In this document: positions 25,056 through 31,881 of the stretch, one piece after another
Numbering within the stretch: the stretch's first letter is position 1
Layout of the letters: each line of letters opens with the position of its first letter
Assembly: GCF_900108185.1 (NCBI RefSeq)
Contig: NZ_FNVA01000003.1
Coordinates: forward strand, 1 to 64,000
Source of the DNA: Bryocella elongata
GTDB lineage: Bacteria > Acidobacteriota > Terriglobia > Terriglobales > Acidobacteriaceae
Direction of reading: 5' to 3'
Length of the DNA stretch: 64,000 nucleotides
Notes under the pieces: model-generated
Told to the model about the DNA's origin: nothing
Seen by the model: only the letters and a program-made list of their open reading frames with translations
Databases searched by the model: none
Made by a program: the position numbers and the translations under genes

Positions 25056-25188
25056 CGGTGATCGATTGCAGCTGCATTGCCGATGTCTTGAGTCACGATC
25101 ACAGGCTGTCACGAAGGACGTCACGCATGAGGAATGCAAGTGGTCATCGTGTTGAGGCAAAAAAGTAAGGCTGCACCAAAAAAGGTGC

Positions 25189-25229
25189 TTGCTATTTGGC
25201 TCACTGCGGCGTAATTCTAACCGTACAAT
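25189..25229 (+). promoter_or_regulatory. Promoter candidates for the H1-like gene
   Basis: TTGCTA (25189-25194) and TAATTC (25212-25217) are 17 bp apart. A TACAAT follows at 25224-25229. Either gives a leader of roughly 100 bases before the H1-like gene. The rest of this 275-base gap shows no gene. Confidence 0.45.
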
Positions 25230-25330
25230 TCGTGCGAAGCGTGTGTAGCGTAGCAATCGCGCAACGTATCAAAAGCAGGAACGCGGTAGGGATTGAGGCG
25301 ATAAGCCAAACTCCTTAAGGCATGAGGTGA

Positions 25331-26086
25331 ATGGGTATGCTGCAGGACGACGAAACCATTAAGCTGTACGCTTCCGCTGATGGAGCTCAGGACGATATGG
25401 ATGACCTGGACTCTCCCGATGAGATCGACGAGATCGAAGAGGACGAAGTCGAAGAGTTCAGCACTCAGCCGGACACGCATGTGGAAGAGGTCGTGATCGT
25501 AGCGGCGCCTCCATCATCCGGTGAGCCCTACGAGCCAGCGGAGTCGATGTCCTTCGAGGCGACGCCTGCTCCCGCACCGGTGAAGGCCGCGAAGAAGAAG
25601 GCAGCCAAGAAGGCCGTTGCCACCAAAGCCGTTGCGAAGAAGGCGCCCGCCAAGAAATCAGTGAAGAAGGCAGCGACGAAGGCTGCCGTAAAGTCGCCCG
25701 CGAAAAAAGCGGCGAAGGCGGTTGCCGTGAAGACGGCGGCCAAGAAAGCGCCGGCCAAGAAGGCCGCGAAGAAAGTGGTAAAGAAAACATTGAAGACAGC
25801 AGTCGTTAAGAAGGCAGCCGCCAAGAAGGCGACGAAGAAGGTTTCAGGTTCTGCCGCGAAGAAGGTCAGTGCTCTGCGCGGTAAGAAGGCAGTCGGCAAC
25901 AAGAGCACTAGCACCAAAAAATCAACTATGAGAGGTATCACCTTGGCAACGAAGAAGGCTGCAAAGAAGGCCGTAAAGAAGGCTGTGAAGAAGGCAGCTC
26001 CCGCGAAGAAGGCCGTTAAGAAGGCTGTGAAGAAGGCCGTCAAGAAGGCTGCAAAGAAGGCCGTCAAGAAGGCTGTGAAGGCGTAG
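25331..26086 (+). CDS. Histone H1-like Lys/Ala-rich protein
   Basis: A two-part protein of 251 residues. Residues 1-70 are strongly acidic (DDMDDLDSPDEIDEIEEDEVEEF). From 85 onward it is almost entirely Lys, Ala, Val, Thr and Pro in AKKA/VKKA units, as in eukaryotic H1 tails and bacterial H1-like nucleoid proteins. Such tails bind DNA without sequence specificity. The acidic head is unusual and could act as a DNA mimic or partner site. A GAGG precedes ATG 25331 closely; the Met two codons on is an alternative. A strong terminator follows. Confidence 0.85.
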   Translation: MGMLQDDETIKLYASADGAQDDMDDLDSPDEIDEIEEDEVEEFSTQPDTHVEEVVIVAAPPSSGEPYEPAESMSFEATPAPAPVKAAKKKAAKKAVATKAVAKKAPAKKSVKKAATKAAVKSPAKKAAKAVAVKTAAKKAPAKKAAKKVVKKTLKTAVVKKAAAKKATKKVSGSAAKKVSALRGKKAVGNKSTSTKKSTMRGITLATKKAAKKAVKKAVKKAAPAKKAVKKAVKKAVKKAAKKAVKKAVKA

Positions 26087-26117
26087 TTTTCTCCTTCGCT
26101 CAGTAGCAAACAGGCAA

Positions 26118-26153
26118 GCAAAAGCGCCCGGACTTCGGTCCGGGCGCTTTTGC
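26118..26153. terminator. Bidirectional Rho-independent terminator with TTCG loop
   Basis: A 16-bp perfect stem (arms ending GCGCCCGGAC / GTCCGGGCGC) closes on a TTCG tetraloop. Both arms end in AAAA/TTTT, so it works for the H1-like gene on plus and the peroxiredoxin gene on minus. Confidence 0.92.
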
Positions 26154-26176
26154 GTCTGCCTGAGTTTGCTTTGAGC

Positions 26177-26707
26177 CTAGCTTCCGGCCTTGATCGCCGC
26201 CATCACGTCGTCGCTGTGGTTCTGGATGTCAGTGACTTCCCAGAACTTGACGACTTTGCCCTTGGGCGAGATGAGGAAGGTCTGGCGCTTGGCGAAGTGC
26301 ATATCGCCGTGGGACATCATGGGCACGCCGTACTCATCGACCACCTTGTGGTCCGGGTCGGCGAGCATCTTGAAGTTGAAGCCGTCCTTGGTGCACCAGG
26401 TCGCGTGGCTCTCGACGGTATCGAGCGAGACGCCGAGAACCACAGCGTTCAGAGCCTTGTACTTGTCCTGATCGCGCTGAAAGTTGTGCGCTTCAAGCGA
26501 GCAGCCGGAGGTCTGATCCTTGGGGTAGAAGTAAAGGACGACCCACTTGCCCTTGTACTCATGCAGCGAGACCGGCTTGTTGTCCTGCGAGGGAAGGGTG
26601 AAGTCCGGCGCTTTGGAGCCGACGGTGAGGGGCTCAGCCGTTGCAAGCGCGGGACCGAGGGCGAGTCCGGCCATCATACCTGCGGCCGCAATCTTCTTCA
26701 GAAGCAT
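26177..26707 (-). CDS. Periplasmic peroxiredoxin (BCP/AhpC-TSA family)
   Basis: Thiol peroxidase of 176 residues reducing peroxides. A signal peptide (IAAAGMMAGLALGPALA) precedes VGSKAPDFTLPSQDNKPV. The peroxidatic Cys is in YPKDQTSGCSLEAHNF with the conserved Thr three residues before. A second Cys in HATWCTKDGF may resolve the disulfide. The secreted form is less common than cytosolic BCP and would need a periplasmic thiol donor. Convergent with the H1-like gene across a shared terminator. Confidence 0.92.
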   Translation of the reverse strand: MLLKKIAAAGMMAGLALGPALATAEPLTVGSKAPDFTLPSQDNKPVSLHEYKGKWVVLYFYPKDQTSGCSLEAHNFQRDQDKYKALNAVVLGVSLDTVESHATWCTKDGFNFKMLADPDHKVVDEYGVPMMSHGDMHFAKRQTFLISPKGKVVKFWEVTDIQNHSDDVMAAIKAGS

Positions 26708-26817
26708 GGGTGCATCTCCTTGAGGTGCCTGTAGCCGGTCGAGGCATGAACTCCGCCGGTTGACCCGCGTGCTGACATATTACCTGTGTCGAGTGACAGA
26801 AGACGACTGGTGCTTGA

Positions 26818-27702
26818 TCAAAGCGTCGTGGCGCCGGAATGTCCGAAGATCGCGATCCCTGCAGCGTCAGCGGCGGCGATCATCGCGGCGCGGTCAAAGG
26901 TAAGCGTCCGGCCGGCCTCGATGGCGAGGCAGGTCGCTCCTGCGGTGCGCATGGTCTCGATGGTGGGTAGTCCGACGACCGGGACGTCGAAGCGGAGATC
27001 CTGCTTCGGCTTGGCGACCTTGACAACGGTGAGCGAGCGGGCGAGGGTGCTGGCGTCGCCGTCTTCGTGAAGCGTACGCATGATGTCTCCGGCACGCAGG
27101 ATGGTGGCGTCGGTGCCCTCCATGGCCTCGACGGCCACGCAGGCTGCGGCAGCGATGACAACGGTCTGGCCGAGGTCGAAGCCGGCGATGCCGCGGGCGA
27201 CATCGACACCATAGGCGATGTCGGCGAGCTCCTGGTCGGTTGGTTTGCGACTGGTAATCGGGCCTGCGGGAGCGAGCATCGGCTCAAGGTAGGCGGTGGA
27301 GGATTCGAGGTGGATGCCTTCGTCGCCGAGGACCCTGGCGACGGCGCCGAGCAACATGTCCGTGTTGCGCGTGCGGAGGCTCATCAGCAGCTTGGCGAGA
27401 CGCCAGTCGGGGCGGATCGCAGAAAAGATCTGCTTGTGTTTGACCTGGCCGGCCATCACGGCGCGGGTGACGCCCTCGCGCTGGAAGGTCTCGATGAGTT
27501 TGGAGAGCTCGCCGAGCGAGAGCCAATGCACGCGGATGAAGTCAGGGTCGAGGCGGGCGCGATCATTCATCTCGGGCTCGGTCTCCTCCTTGATGGCCGC
27601 GACGACAACGCGGAGACCGTGGGCGCGTGCGGCGTCAAGCAGCAGGAAGGGAAAGCGGCCGTTGCCGGCGATGAGGCCGAGGGTGTTGGCGGAATCCGTC
27701 AT
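26818..27702 (-). CDS. lpxI: UDP-2,3-diacylglucosamine pyrophosphatase LpxI
   Basis: Cleaves UDP-2,3-diacylglucosamine to lipid X in lipid A synthesis, replacing LpxH. The 294-residue protein starts NTLGLIAGNGRFPFLLLDAA and has the DUF1009 blocks AGQVKHKQIF and AIEAGRTLTFDR. Its ATG overlaps the stop of the HTH antitoxin gene (ATGA), so it should be translationally coupled to it. The frame upstream of ATG 27702 belongs to a shadow. It lies downstream of fabZ and lpxA on the same strand. Confidence 0.93.
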   Translation of the reverse strand: MTDSANTLGLIAGNGRFPFLLLDAARAHGLRVVVAAIKEETEPEMNDRARLDPDFIRVHWLSLGELSKLIETFQREGVTRAVMAGQVKHKQIFSAIRPDWRLAKLLMSLRTRNTDMLLGAVARVLGDEGIHLESSTAYLEPMLAPAGPITSRKPTDQELADIAYGVDVARGIAGFDLGQTVVIAAAACVAVEAMEGTDATILRAGDIMRTLHEDGDASTLARSLTVVKVAKPKQDLRFDVPVVGLPTIETMRTAGATCLAIEAGRTLTFDRAAMIAAADAAGIAIFGHSGATTL

Positions 27703-27974
27703 GCTGCCGTCAGTTCGAAGGAGACTCGGAGGCCGAGCGAAGCTGCCATGTTGACGAGGGCGTCGATGGAGAACTTGTCGATGCGTCCACGCATGAGGTC
27801 GTTGAGGCGCGGCTGGGAGACCCGGCATTGCTTTGCCGCAACTGCTTGCGTCCAGGAGCGGCTTCGAATGATCTCACGCAGCTCTCGCATGAGCGAGGCG
27901 CGGGCTTCGAGATTCGCACCCTCTTCAGTTGAGAAGCCCAAGGCGTCCCATACGGAATTGAATTCCTCGATCAC
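27699..27974 (-). CDS. HigA-like XRE antitoxin
   Basis: Ninety-one residues from GTG 27974, which overlaps the toxin stop as GTGA. An HTH of XRE type spans about 30-80 (SRSWTQAVAAKQCRVSQPRL, LMRGRIDKFSIDALVNMAAS). By family it neutralises the preceding HigB/RelE-like toxin and represses transcription. Its stop overlaps the lpxI start, placing an essential-pathway gene in translational coupling behind a toxin-antitoxin pair. Confidence 0.82.
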   Translation of the reverse strand: MIEEFNSVWDALGFSTEEGANLEARASLMRELREIIRSRSWTQAVAAKQCRVSQPRLNDLMRGRIDKFSIDALVNMAASLGLRVSFELTAA

Positions 27975-28321
27975 GAGGGGTTCTTCCTTTTTCTTTGCTG
28001 AACGAGTTGCTCGTATCGGCTTCGTGCCAACTCGAGGTCGCGCGGGCTCGTCTGCTGCGACTTCTTTGGGAATGCGTGCAGGACGTAGACGGCTTCTTCC
28101 AGCCGCGCCAGGTAGATGATGCGATACGTTCCCGATTCGACCCATACGCGAAGCTCCTCTACCCCTGCTCCAATGGACGGCATGGGCTTGAAGTCGGAGG
28201 GGTGCAAACCGTGCTGCACACCTTGAAGCTCAAAGCCAGCCATTCGCCTGGCCGCCGGGGGAAACCGCTGAACAGCCTTGGGGGAGTCGCCCAGCCAGCG
28301 CAACGGCTTGAGTATATCCAT
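27971..28321 (-). CDS. HigB-like toxin (phage Gp49-like, RelE superfamily)
   Basis: The 116-residue protein begins MDILKPLRWLGDSPKAVQRF and has LRVWVESGTYRIIYLARL and YVLHAFPKKSQQTSPRDLEL, the signature of phage Gp49-like RelE-superfamily toxins, which cleave translated mRNA. Its ATG lies 15 bases after the lpxA stop and overlaps an inverted repeat. It is followed by its antitoxin with a GTGA overlap. Confidence 0.85.
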   Translation of the reverse strand: MDILKPLRWLGDSPKAVQRFPPAARRMAGFELQGVQHGLHPSDFKPMPSIGAGVEELRVWVESGTYRIIYLARLEEAVYVLHAFPKKSQQTSPRDLELARSRYEQLVQQRKRKNPS

Positions 28322-28330
28322 ATCGATATA
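28313..28330. promoter_or_regulatory. Inverted repeat over the toxin start codon
   Basis: TATATC and GATATA flank 6 bases containing the start codon of the HigB-like toxin. The AT-rich sequence stands out in GC-rich surroundings. A likely operator for the toxin-antitoxin repressor; function is inferred. Confidence 0.45.
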
Positions 28331-28336
28331 AAATCG

Positions 28337-29128
28337 CTACTTGATGACACCGCGTTCGCTCTTCTTGACGAAGTCGATGAGGTACTGGATGTGTTCGTCG
28401 CCGGCGCCGGAGTCGAGCATGTCGTTCATGGCTTCGAGGGCCTGGGTGGTGTTGAGCTTGCCGCCGATGAGCAGGCGCATGGCGGTGGTGAGCTTGCGCA
28501 GCTGCTCGTCGGTGAAGCCCTTGCGCTGCAGGCCGACCTTATTGAGGCCGTAGGCGTGGTTGTTGCGCTCGACCGAGGTGAGCGAGTAGGGCAGCACGTC
28601 CTGCGTGATGGTGGTGCCGCCGCCGATATAGGCGTACTTGCCGATGGTGCAGTACTGGTGCACGGGGCCGAGGGCGGGGGTGGTGACGTAGTCCTCCACG
28701 GTGACGTGGCCGGCGAGGGTGGTGGCGTTGGCGAGGATGCAGCCATTGCCGATCTGGCAGTCATGGCCGATGTGGACGTAGGCCATGATGAGGCAGCCGG
28801 AGCCGATGCGCGTGATGCCGCCGCCGCCTACCGTGCCGCGGGAGATGGTGACGGACTCACGGATGACGTTGTCATCGCCGAGGACGCAGCGGGTGGGCTC
28901 CTGCTTGTACTTGAGGTCCTGGGGTTCGATGCCGACGCTGGCGAAGGGAAAGAAGCGGTTGCCACGGCCGATGGTGGTGTGGCCGTCGAGGACGACGTGC
29001 GAGATGAGATCGCAGTCCTCGCCAAGCACCACGTGCGGGCCCACGGTGCAGAAGGGGCCGATCTTTGTCGAATCGGGGACGATGGCGCCTTCGGCGACGA
29101 TGGCGGTGGGATGGATGTTGGCGGGCAC
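28337..29128 (-). CDS. lpxA: UDP-N-acetylglucosamine acyltransferase LpxA
   Basis: First step of lipid A synthesis: 3-O-acylation of UDP-GlcNAc from acyl-ACP. The 263 residues match the family (262 in E. coli). Left-handed beta-helix hexapeptides run from IHPTAIVAEGAIV to LAGHVTVEDY. The catalytic His is in YVHIGHDCQIGNGCILAN, and GPVHQYC follows. GTG 29128 is chosen over the longer frame because it lies 4 bases after the fabZ stop, has GGAG 7 bases upstream and begins at the family start VPANIHPT. Confidence 0.95.
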   Translation of the reverse strand: MPANIHPTAIVAEGAIVPDSTKIGPFCTVGPHVVLGEDCDLISHVVLDGHTTIGRGNRFFPFASVGIEPQDLKYKQEPTRCVLGDDNVIRESVTISRGTVGGGGITRIGSGCLIMAYVHIGHDCQIGNGCILANATTLAGHVTVEDYVTTPALGPVHQYCTIGKYAYIGGGTTITQDVLPYSLTSVERNNHAYGLNKVGLQRKGFTDEQLRKLTTAMRLLIGGKLNTTQALEAMNDMLDSGAGDEHIQYLIDFVKKSERGVIK

Positions 29129-29132
29129 GGGC

Positions 29133-29687
29133 TTACTCCGCAGTCGGGGACTTTGTGGCGGGCGCGGCTTCGCGCCTGCGGGGGACGAGCTGGGCGGAGA
29201 AGGTCGCGTCACAGACGACCTTGCCGTCGACGGTGGCGGAGCCTTCCATCTTGACGGCGCGGGAGCGCCACTGGATAACCTTCACCTCGATGCGGACCTG
29301 GTCGCCCGGCGTGACTGGGCGGCGGAAGCGGGCGTTTTCGATGCCGGTAAAGAAGATGAGCTTGTCGGCGCGATCTTCCTGGGAGTACTCGGTGAGCATG
29401 AGCGCGGCGCCGGCCTGGGCCATGGCCTCGATGGTCATGACGCCGGGCATGATGGGGAAGTCCGGGAAGTGGCCCTGGAACTGAGGCTCGTTCATCGAGA
29501 CGTTCTTGATAGCGACGATGCGCACCCTGGGCTCGACTTCGATGACGCGATCGATGAGCAGGAAGGGGTAGCGATGCGGGATGATCGCCATGATCTCGGT
29601 GATGTCGAGGGTCTGCTTCGGGGTGACGACAGGGGTGGTTTCGGTCGCGGGTGCTTCGGCCACTGCGGTGGTTTCGGTATCACTCAT
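29133..29687 (-). CDS. fabZ: 3-hydroxyacyl-ACP dehydratase FabZ
   Basis: Dehydrates 3-hydroxyacyl-ACP in fatty acid elongation. The hot-dog core shows IMAIIPHRYPFLLIDRVIE and QGHFPDFPIMPGVMTIEAMAQ; the His of GHFP and the Glu of IEAMAQ are catalytic. At 184 residues it has an extra amino arm of about 28 residues (Thr/Ala/Pro/Glu rich) and a basic carboxy tail. It directly precedes lpxA, the usual fabZ-lpxA arrangement. Confidence 0.95.
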   Translation of the reverse strand: MSDTETTAVAEAPATETTPVVTPKQTLDITEIMAIIPHRYPFLLIDRVIEVEPRVRIVAIKNVSMNEPQFQGHFPDFPIMPGVMTIEAMAQAGAALMLTEYSQEDRADKLIFFTGIENARFRRPVTPGDQVRIEVKVIQWRSRAVKMEGSATVDGKVVCDATFSAQLVPRRREAAPATKSPTAE

Positions 29688-29712
29688 AGCAGCGGTCAGG
29701 ATATCAAGAGGC

Positions 29713-29747
29713 GCGGGCAGGGGATAGGGCTCTGCTCCCCTGCCCGC
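29713..29747. terminator. 12-bp-stem hairpin between the CreD-like and fabZ genes
   Basis: GCGGGCAGGGGA pairs with TCCCCTGCCCGC across an 11-base loop. It lies between the end of the CreD-like gene and the start of fabZ, both on minus, and may separate the two transcription units. No T-tract. Confidence 0.5.
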
Positions 29748-29810
29748 TCGCAGCGGTTTCCCCTGGGGGCGATATCCGCAGCCGCGAGGGGTTTCCGTGC
29801 TACTTGCGGC

Positions 29811-30548
29811 CTACTCCAGCCATGAGTCGCGGACCTGGGGCGAGGGCGGAATGGCTCCTCCGGCAACGGCCGGAGCAGGAGCACCAGCACCGTACCAATC
29901 CACATTGCGCGTGATGTACATGGCTGCGGCGATGGCGCAGAAGCTGGCGATGGCTCCGACGAGGAGGGCGTAGGCCTCTACCCGGAGGAGCACATAGATG
30001 AAGCCGTAGAGGGCTGAGAAGACTGCGAGGGCGCGGTAGGCCAGCTTGCGGCTCTGGAAGACCCACTCGGTGTTGAGCGCGAAGAGCGAGACGGTGGCAG
30101 CGCCAGCGATGAGGAAGCTGAGGTCGAAGCCGATGTGCTCGGCCAGTGAGAGCAGCAAGAGGTAGAAGATGATCTGCGCGATGCCGACCATGGCGTACTG
30201 CGCTGGATGCGCGCGACGGCCACTGAGGACCTCGAAGAGGAAGTAGGTGAGGAAGACGAAGCCCAGAAAGAGCGTGATGTAGTGCAGCGAGCGGCGCGTG
30301 GACCGGTAGGAGTCGGCAAGGCGGATGCCGAAGACGGTCTTGGGCTGGTTGGCGTCTTGCGCCGTGGAGCTCTCTGACGAGGCGGCGAGCAGGCCGTGAT
30401 TATTGGCGCGCTCGGTGGTGAGGCTCTCGACGAAGAAGCCGGAGAGGCTCATGACCAGGGCGAGCATCGTGATGATGAAGAACTTGGCTCCCAGAGAGGA
30501 AGAGCGAAGGCCGAAGGGGAGCGGTTGAGGGGAGGCGAAGGAACTCAT
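29811..30548 (-). CDS. Short CreD-like inner membrane protein
   Basis: Residues 15-50 (SLGAKFFIITMLALVMSLSG, then ESLTTERANN) match the amino end of CreD. The second half matches CreD's membrane domain: YITLFLGFVFLTYFLFEVLS, HPAQYAMVGIAQIIFYLLLL, LAEHIGF and ITRNVDWYG. At 245 residues it lacks most of the roughly 200-residue periplasmic domain between these parts. ATG 30548 is chosen from AAGGAGA 7 bases upstream. Last gene of a three-gene operon with a winged-helix regulator; a CTTTG operator lies just upstream. CreD's molecular role is unclear. Confidence 0.8.
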   Translation of the reverse strand: MSSFASPQPLPFGLRSSSLGAKFFIITMLALVMSLSGFFVESLTTERANNHGLLAASSESSTAQDANQPKTVFGIRLADSYRSTRRSLHYITLFLGFVFLTYFLFEVLSGRRAHPAQYAMVGIAQIIFYLLLLSLAEHIGFDLSFLIAGAATVSLFALNTEWVFQSRKLAYRALAVFSALYGFIYVLLRVEAYALLVGAIASFCAIAAAMYITRNVDWYGAGAPAPAVAGGAIPPSPQVRDSWLE

Positions 30549-30573
30549 GCGGGTTTCTCCTTTTCGAGCGCTG

Positions 30574-30590
30574 ACTTTGTAATGCAAAGT
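30574..30590. promoter_or_regulatory. CTTTG-N5-CAAAG operator before the CreD-like gene
   Basis: ACTTTG-TAATG-CAAAGT is a perfect inverted repeat 26 bases upstream of the CreD-like start. The same CTTTG-N5-CAAAG pattern occurs twice at the head of the operon, pointing to the winged-helix regulator as ligand. Confidence 0.7.
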
Positions 30591-30632
30591 TGAGGAGCGT
30601 GCAGATCCCTTGGACCGAAAACAGACCTGCGG

Positions 30633-31028
30633 CTAGGTGTTGATGGGAGTAAGCTTGCGGCGGAGCGCGGGTTCGTCTGCCTCGTCGTCGGCGGCGGCGG
30701 CGTCGCGCACGACTTGCTCGAGGATGGTCAGGTAGTCGAGGTAACGCTTGCGGCCGGCAGGGGTGATGCGCAGCGTGGTGAGGCCGCGACCGGCTTCGGT
30801 GTCCTTGGACGGGCGGACCATGCCGTTCTCCTCCAGAACCTGGAGGTGCCGGGCGAGGTTGCCGTCCGTGAGCGCGCAGAGCTCTTTGAGCTCGACGAAG
30901 CTGAGCCCATTGCGATGCGTGATGAGCGACGTGAGGATGCTGAGGCGGGCGCGCTCGTGAATGACGCGATCCAGGCCCTCGTAGGCGAAAGGAGCGGTCG
31001 TGGGAGTGGGGGCCTTAGGCTTCGTCAT
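30633..31028 (-). CDS. Winged-helix transcriptional regulator (HTH_34/ArsR-like)
   Basis: The 131-residue protein carries one winged helix: LDRVIHERARLSILTSLI, then LSFVELKELCALTDGNLARH as recognition region and LRITPAGRKRYLDYL as wing and end helix. ATG 31028 overlaps the upstream membrane-protein gene by 14 bases and has AGAGGAAG before it, so the longer open frame upstream is not used. It probably represses its own operon through the CTTTG-N5-CAAAG sites. No metal-binding Cys cluster is seen. Confidence 0.88.
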   Translation of the reverse strand: MTKPKAPTPTTAPFAYEGLDRVIHERARLSILTSLITHRNGLSFVELKELCALTDGNLARHLQVLEENGMVRPSKDTEAGRGLTTLRITPAGRKRYLDYLTILEQVVRDAAAADDEADEPALRRKLTPINT

Positions 31029-31671
31029 CGAGATCTTCCTCTCCGTCCTCAAGCGCGAGCGTGCGGTGCGATGCCGAGCGATGAAGGACAGCGACCAGAG
31101 CCATGCCGAGGCCATAGGGCAAGCCCATCCAGGCAGGTGACAATGCCCGGTTATCTCCGAGCCACAAGCAGCTAAAGCCTGTGAGCAGGAACCAGAGGCC
31201 GACCAGCACCATCGACCGGGGCATGCAGCGGACCGAAGCGAAGACGCCCAGGCTGAAGATGACCTGCCATAAGCCGGGGAGCATCCAGAAACCGATGGGC
31301 GAAGCGTGAAGCAGCGCATGAAGCAACACCACCGGCAGGATTGCGCCGGCTGCGGCTGCGGGGAGAAACTGCAGCACCGCGAGGCGGATCATCTCGTCGG
31401 CCATGGGGCCGTGGAGATGATTCGCACGGGTGAGCATCTGCGTGGCGATGAGCGCGGCACAAAGGACCGCCGTTGAGAGCCAGAGCGCGACGTACTCGAC
31501 AGGATGCGCCGCCGGGGTCGGAAGCCAGTGCGACTGCGCTGCCGCCGCCAGCAATGCGAGCAGGGCCGTCGCCGAGAGAGTAGCCGGACCGTAGCCACGG
31601 AACTCGGTGGTCTGGGCGACCTGCCGCCGGATGCTGCGGATGTCGGTGAGTGCCTGGTGGAGATCGGTCAT
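31015..31671 (-). CDS. Multi-pass membrane protein of the CreD-like operon
   Basis: First gene of the operon, 218 residues with about six hydrophobic helices (PATLSATALLALLAAAA, VALWLSTAVLCAALIATQML, and others). The amino segment MTDLHQALTDIRSIRRQVAQ is soluble, and the carboxy end is acidic. I have seen this type beside HTH_34 regulators in acidobacteria, but it has no assigned function. ATG 31671 is used; the frame upstream would run into the promoter and operators. It may sense membrane state for the regulator, which is speculation. Confidence 0.75.
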   Translation of the reverse strand: MTDLHQALTDIRSIRRQVAQTTEFRGYGPATLSATALLALLAAAAQSHWLPTPAAHPVEYVALWLSTAVLCAALIATQMLTRANHLHGPMADEMIRLAVLQFLPAAAAGAILPVVLLHALLHASPIGFWMLPGLWQVIFSLGVFASVRCMPRSMVLVGLWFLLTGFSCLWLGDNRALSPAWMGLPYGLGMALVAVLHRSASHRTLALEDGEEDLDDEA

Positions 31672-31680
31672 GGGCTGAAT

Positions 31681-31727
31681 GCTTTGCAACGCAAAGCCAG
31701 CGTACGCTTTGTGTCGCAAAGTGTAAA
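31681..31727 (-). promoter_or_regulatory. Promoter with two CTTTG-N5-CAAAG operators
   Basis: On the minus strand TTTACA (31722-31727) and TACGCT (31699-31704) form -35 and -10 with a 17-bp spacer. One inverted repeat (CTTTG-N5-CAAAG at 31707-31721) fills the spacer. The second, extended to GCTTTGC/GCAAAGC (31681-31697), covers the predicted start of transcription. Their centres are 25 bp apart. This is classic repressor geometry. Confidence 0.75.
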
Positions 31728-31881
31728 CAGAATTTTTCTACTGACGTGATTCGCTCGCCGAGGTGAGCTTCGACCATGGCCGGTTCACGCACGATTCACA
31801 TGCAATTGACCGTCGTGACACGTTGGTGGGACGGGCAACGGGAAGAATGGGGTCGGTACCAATCCCCCTTGAGGCCATTTC

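Noticed and set aside
25600-26080. Regular short repeats suggesting a CRISPR-like array
   Set aside because: The repeats are Lys-Ala codons of the H1-like gene, in frame and without unique spacers.
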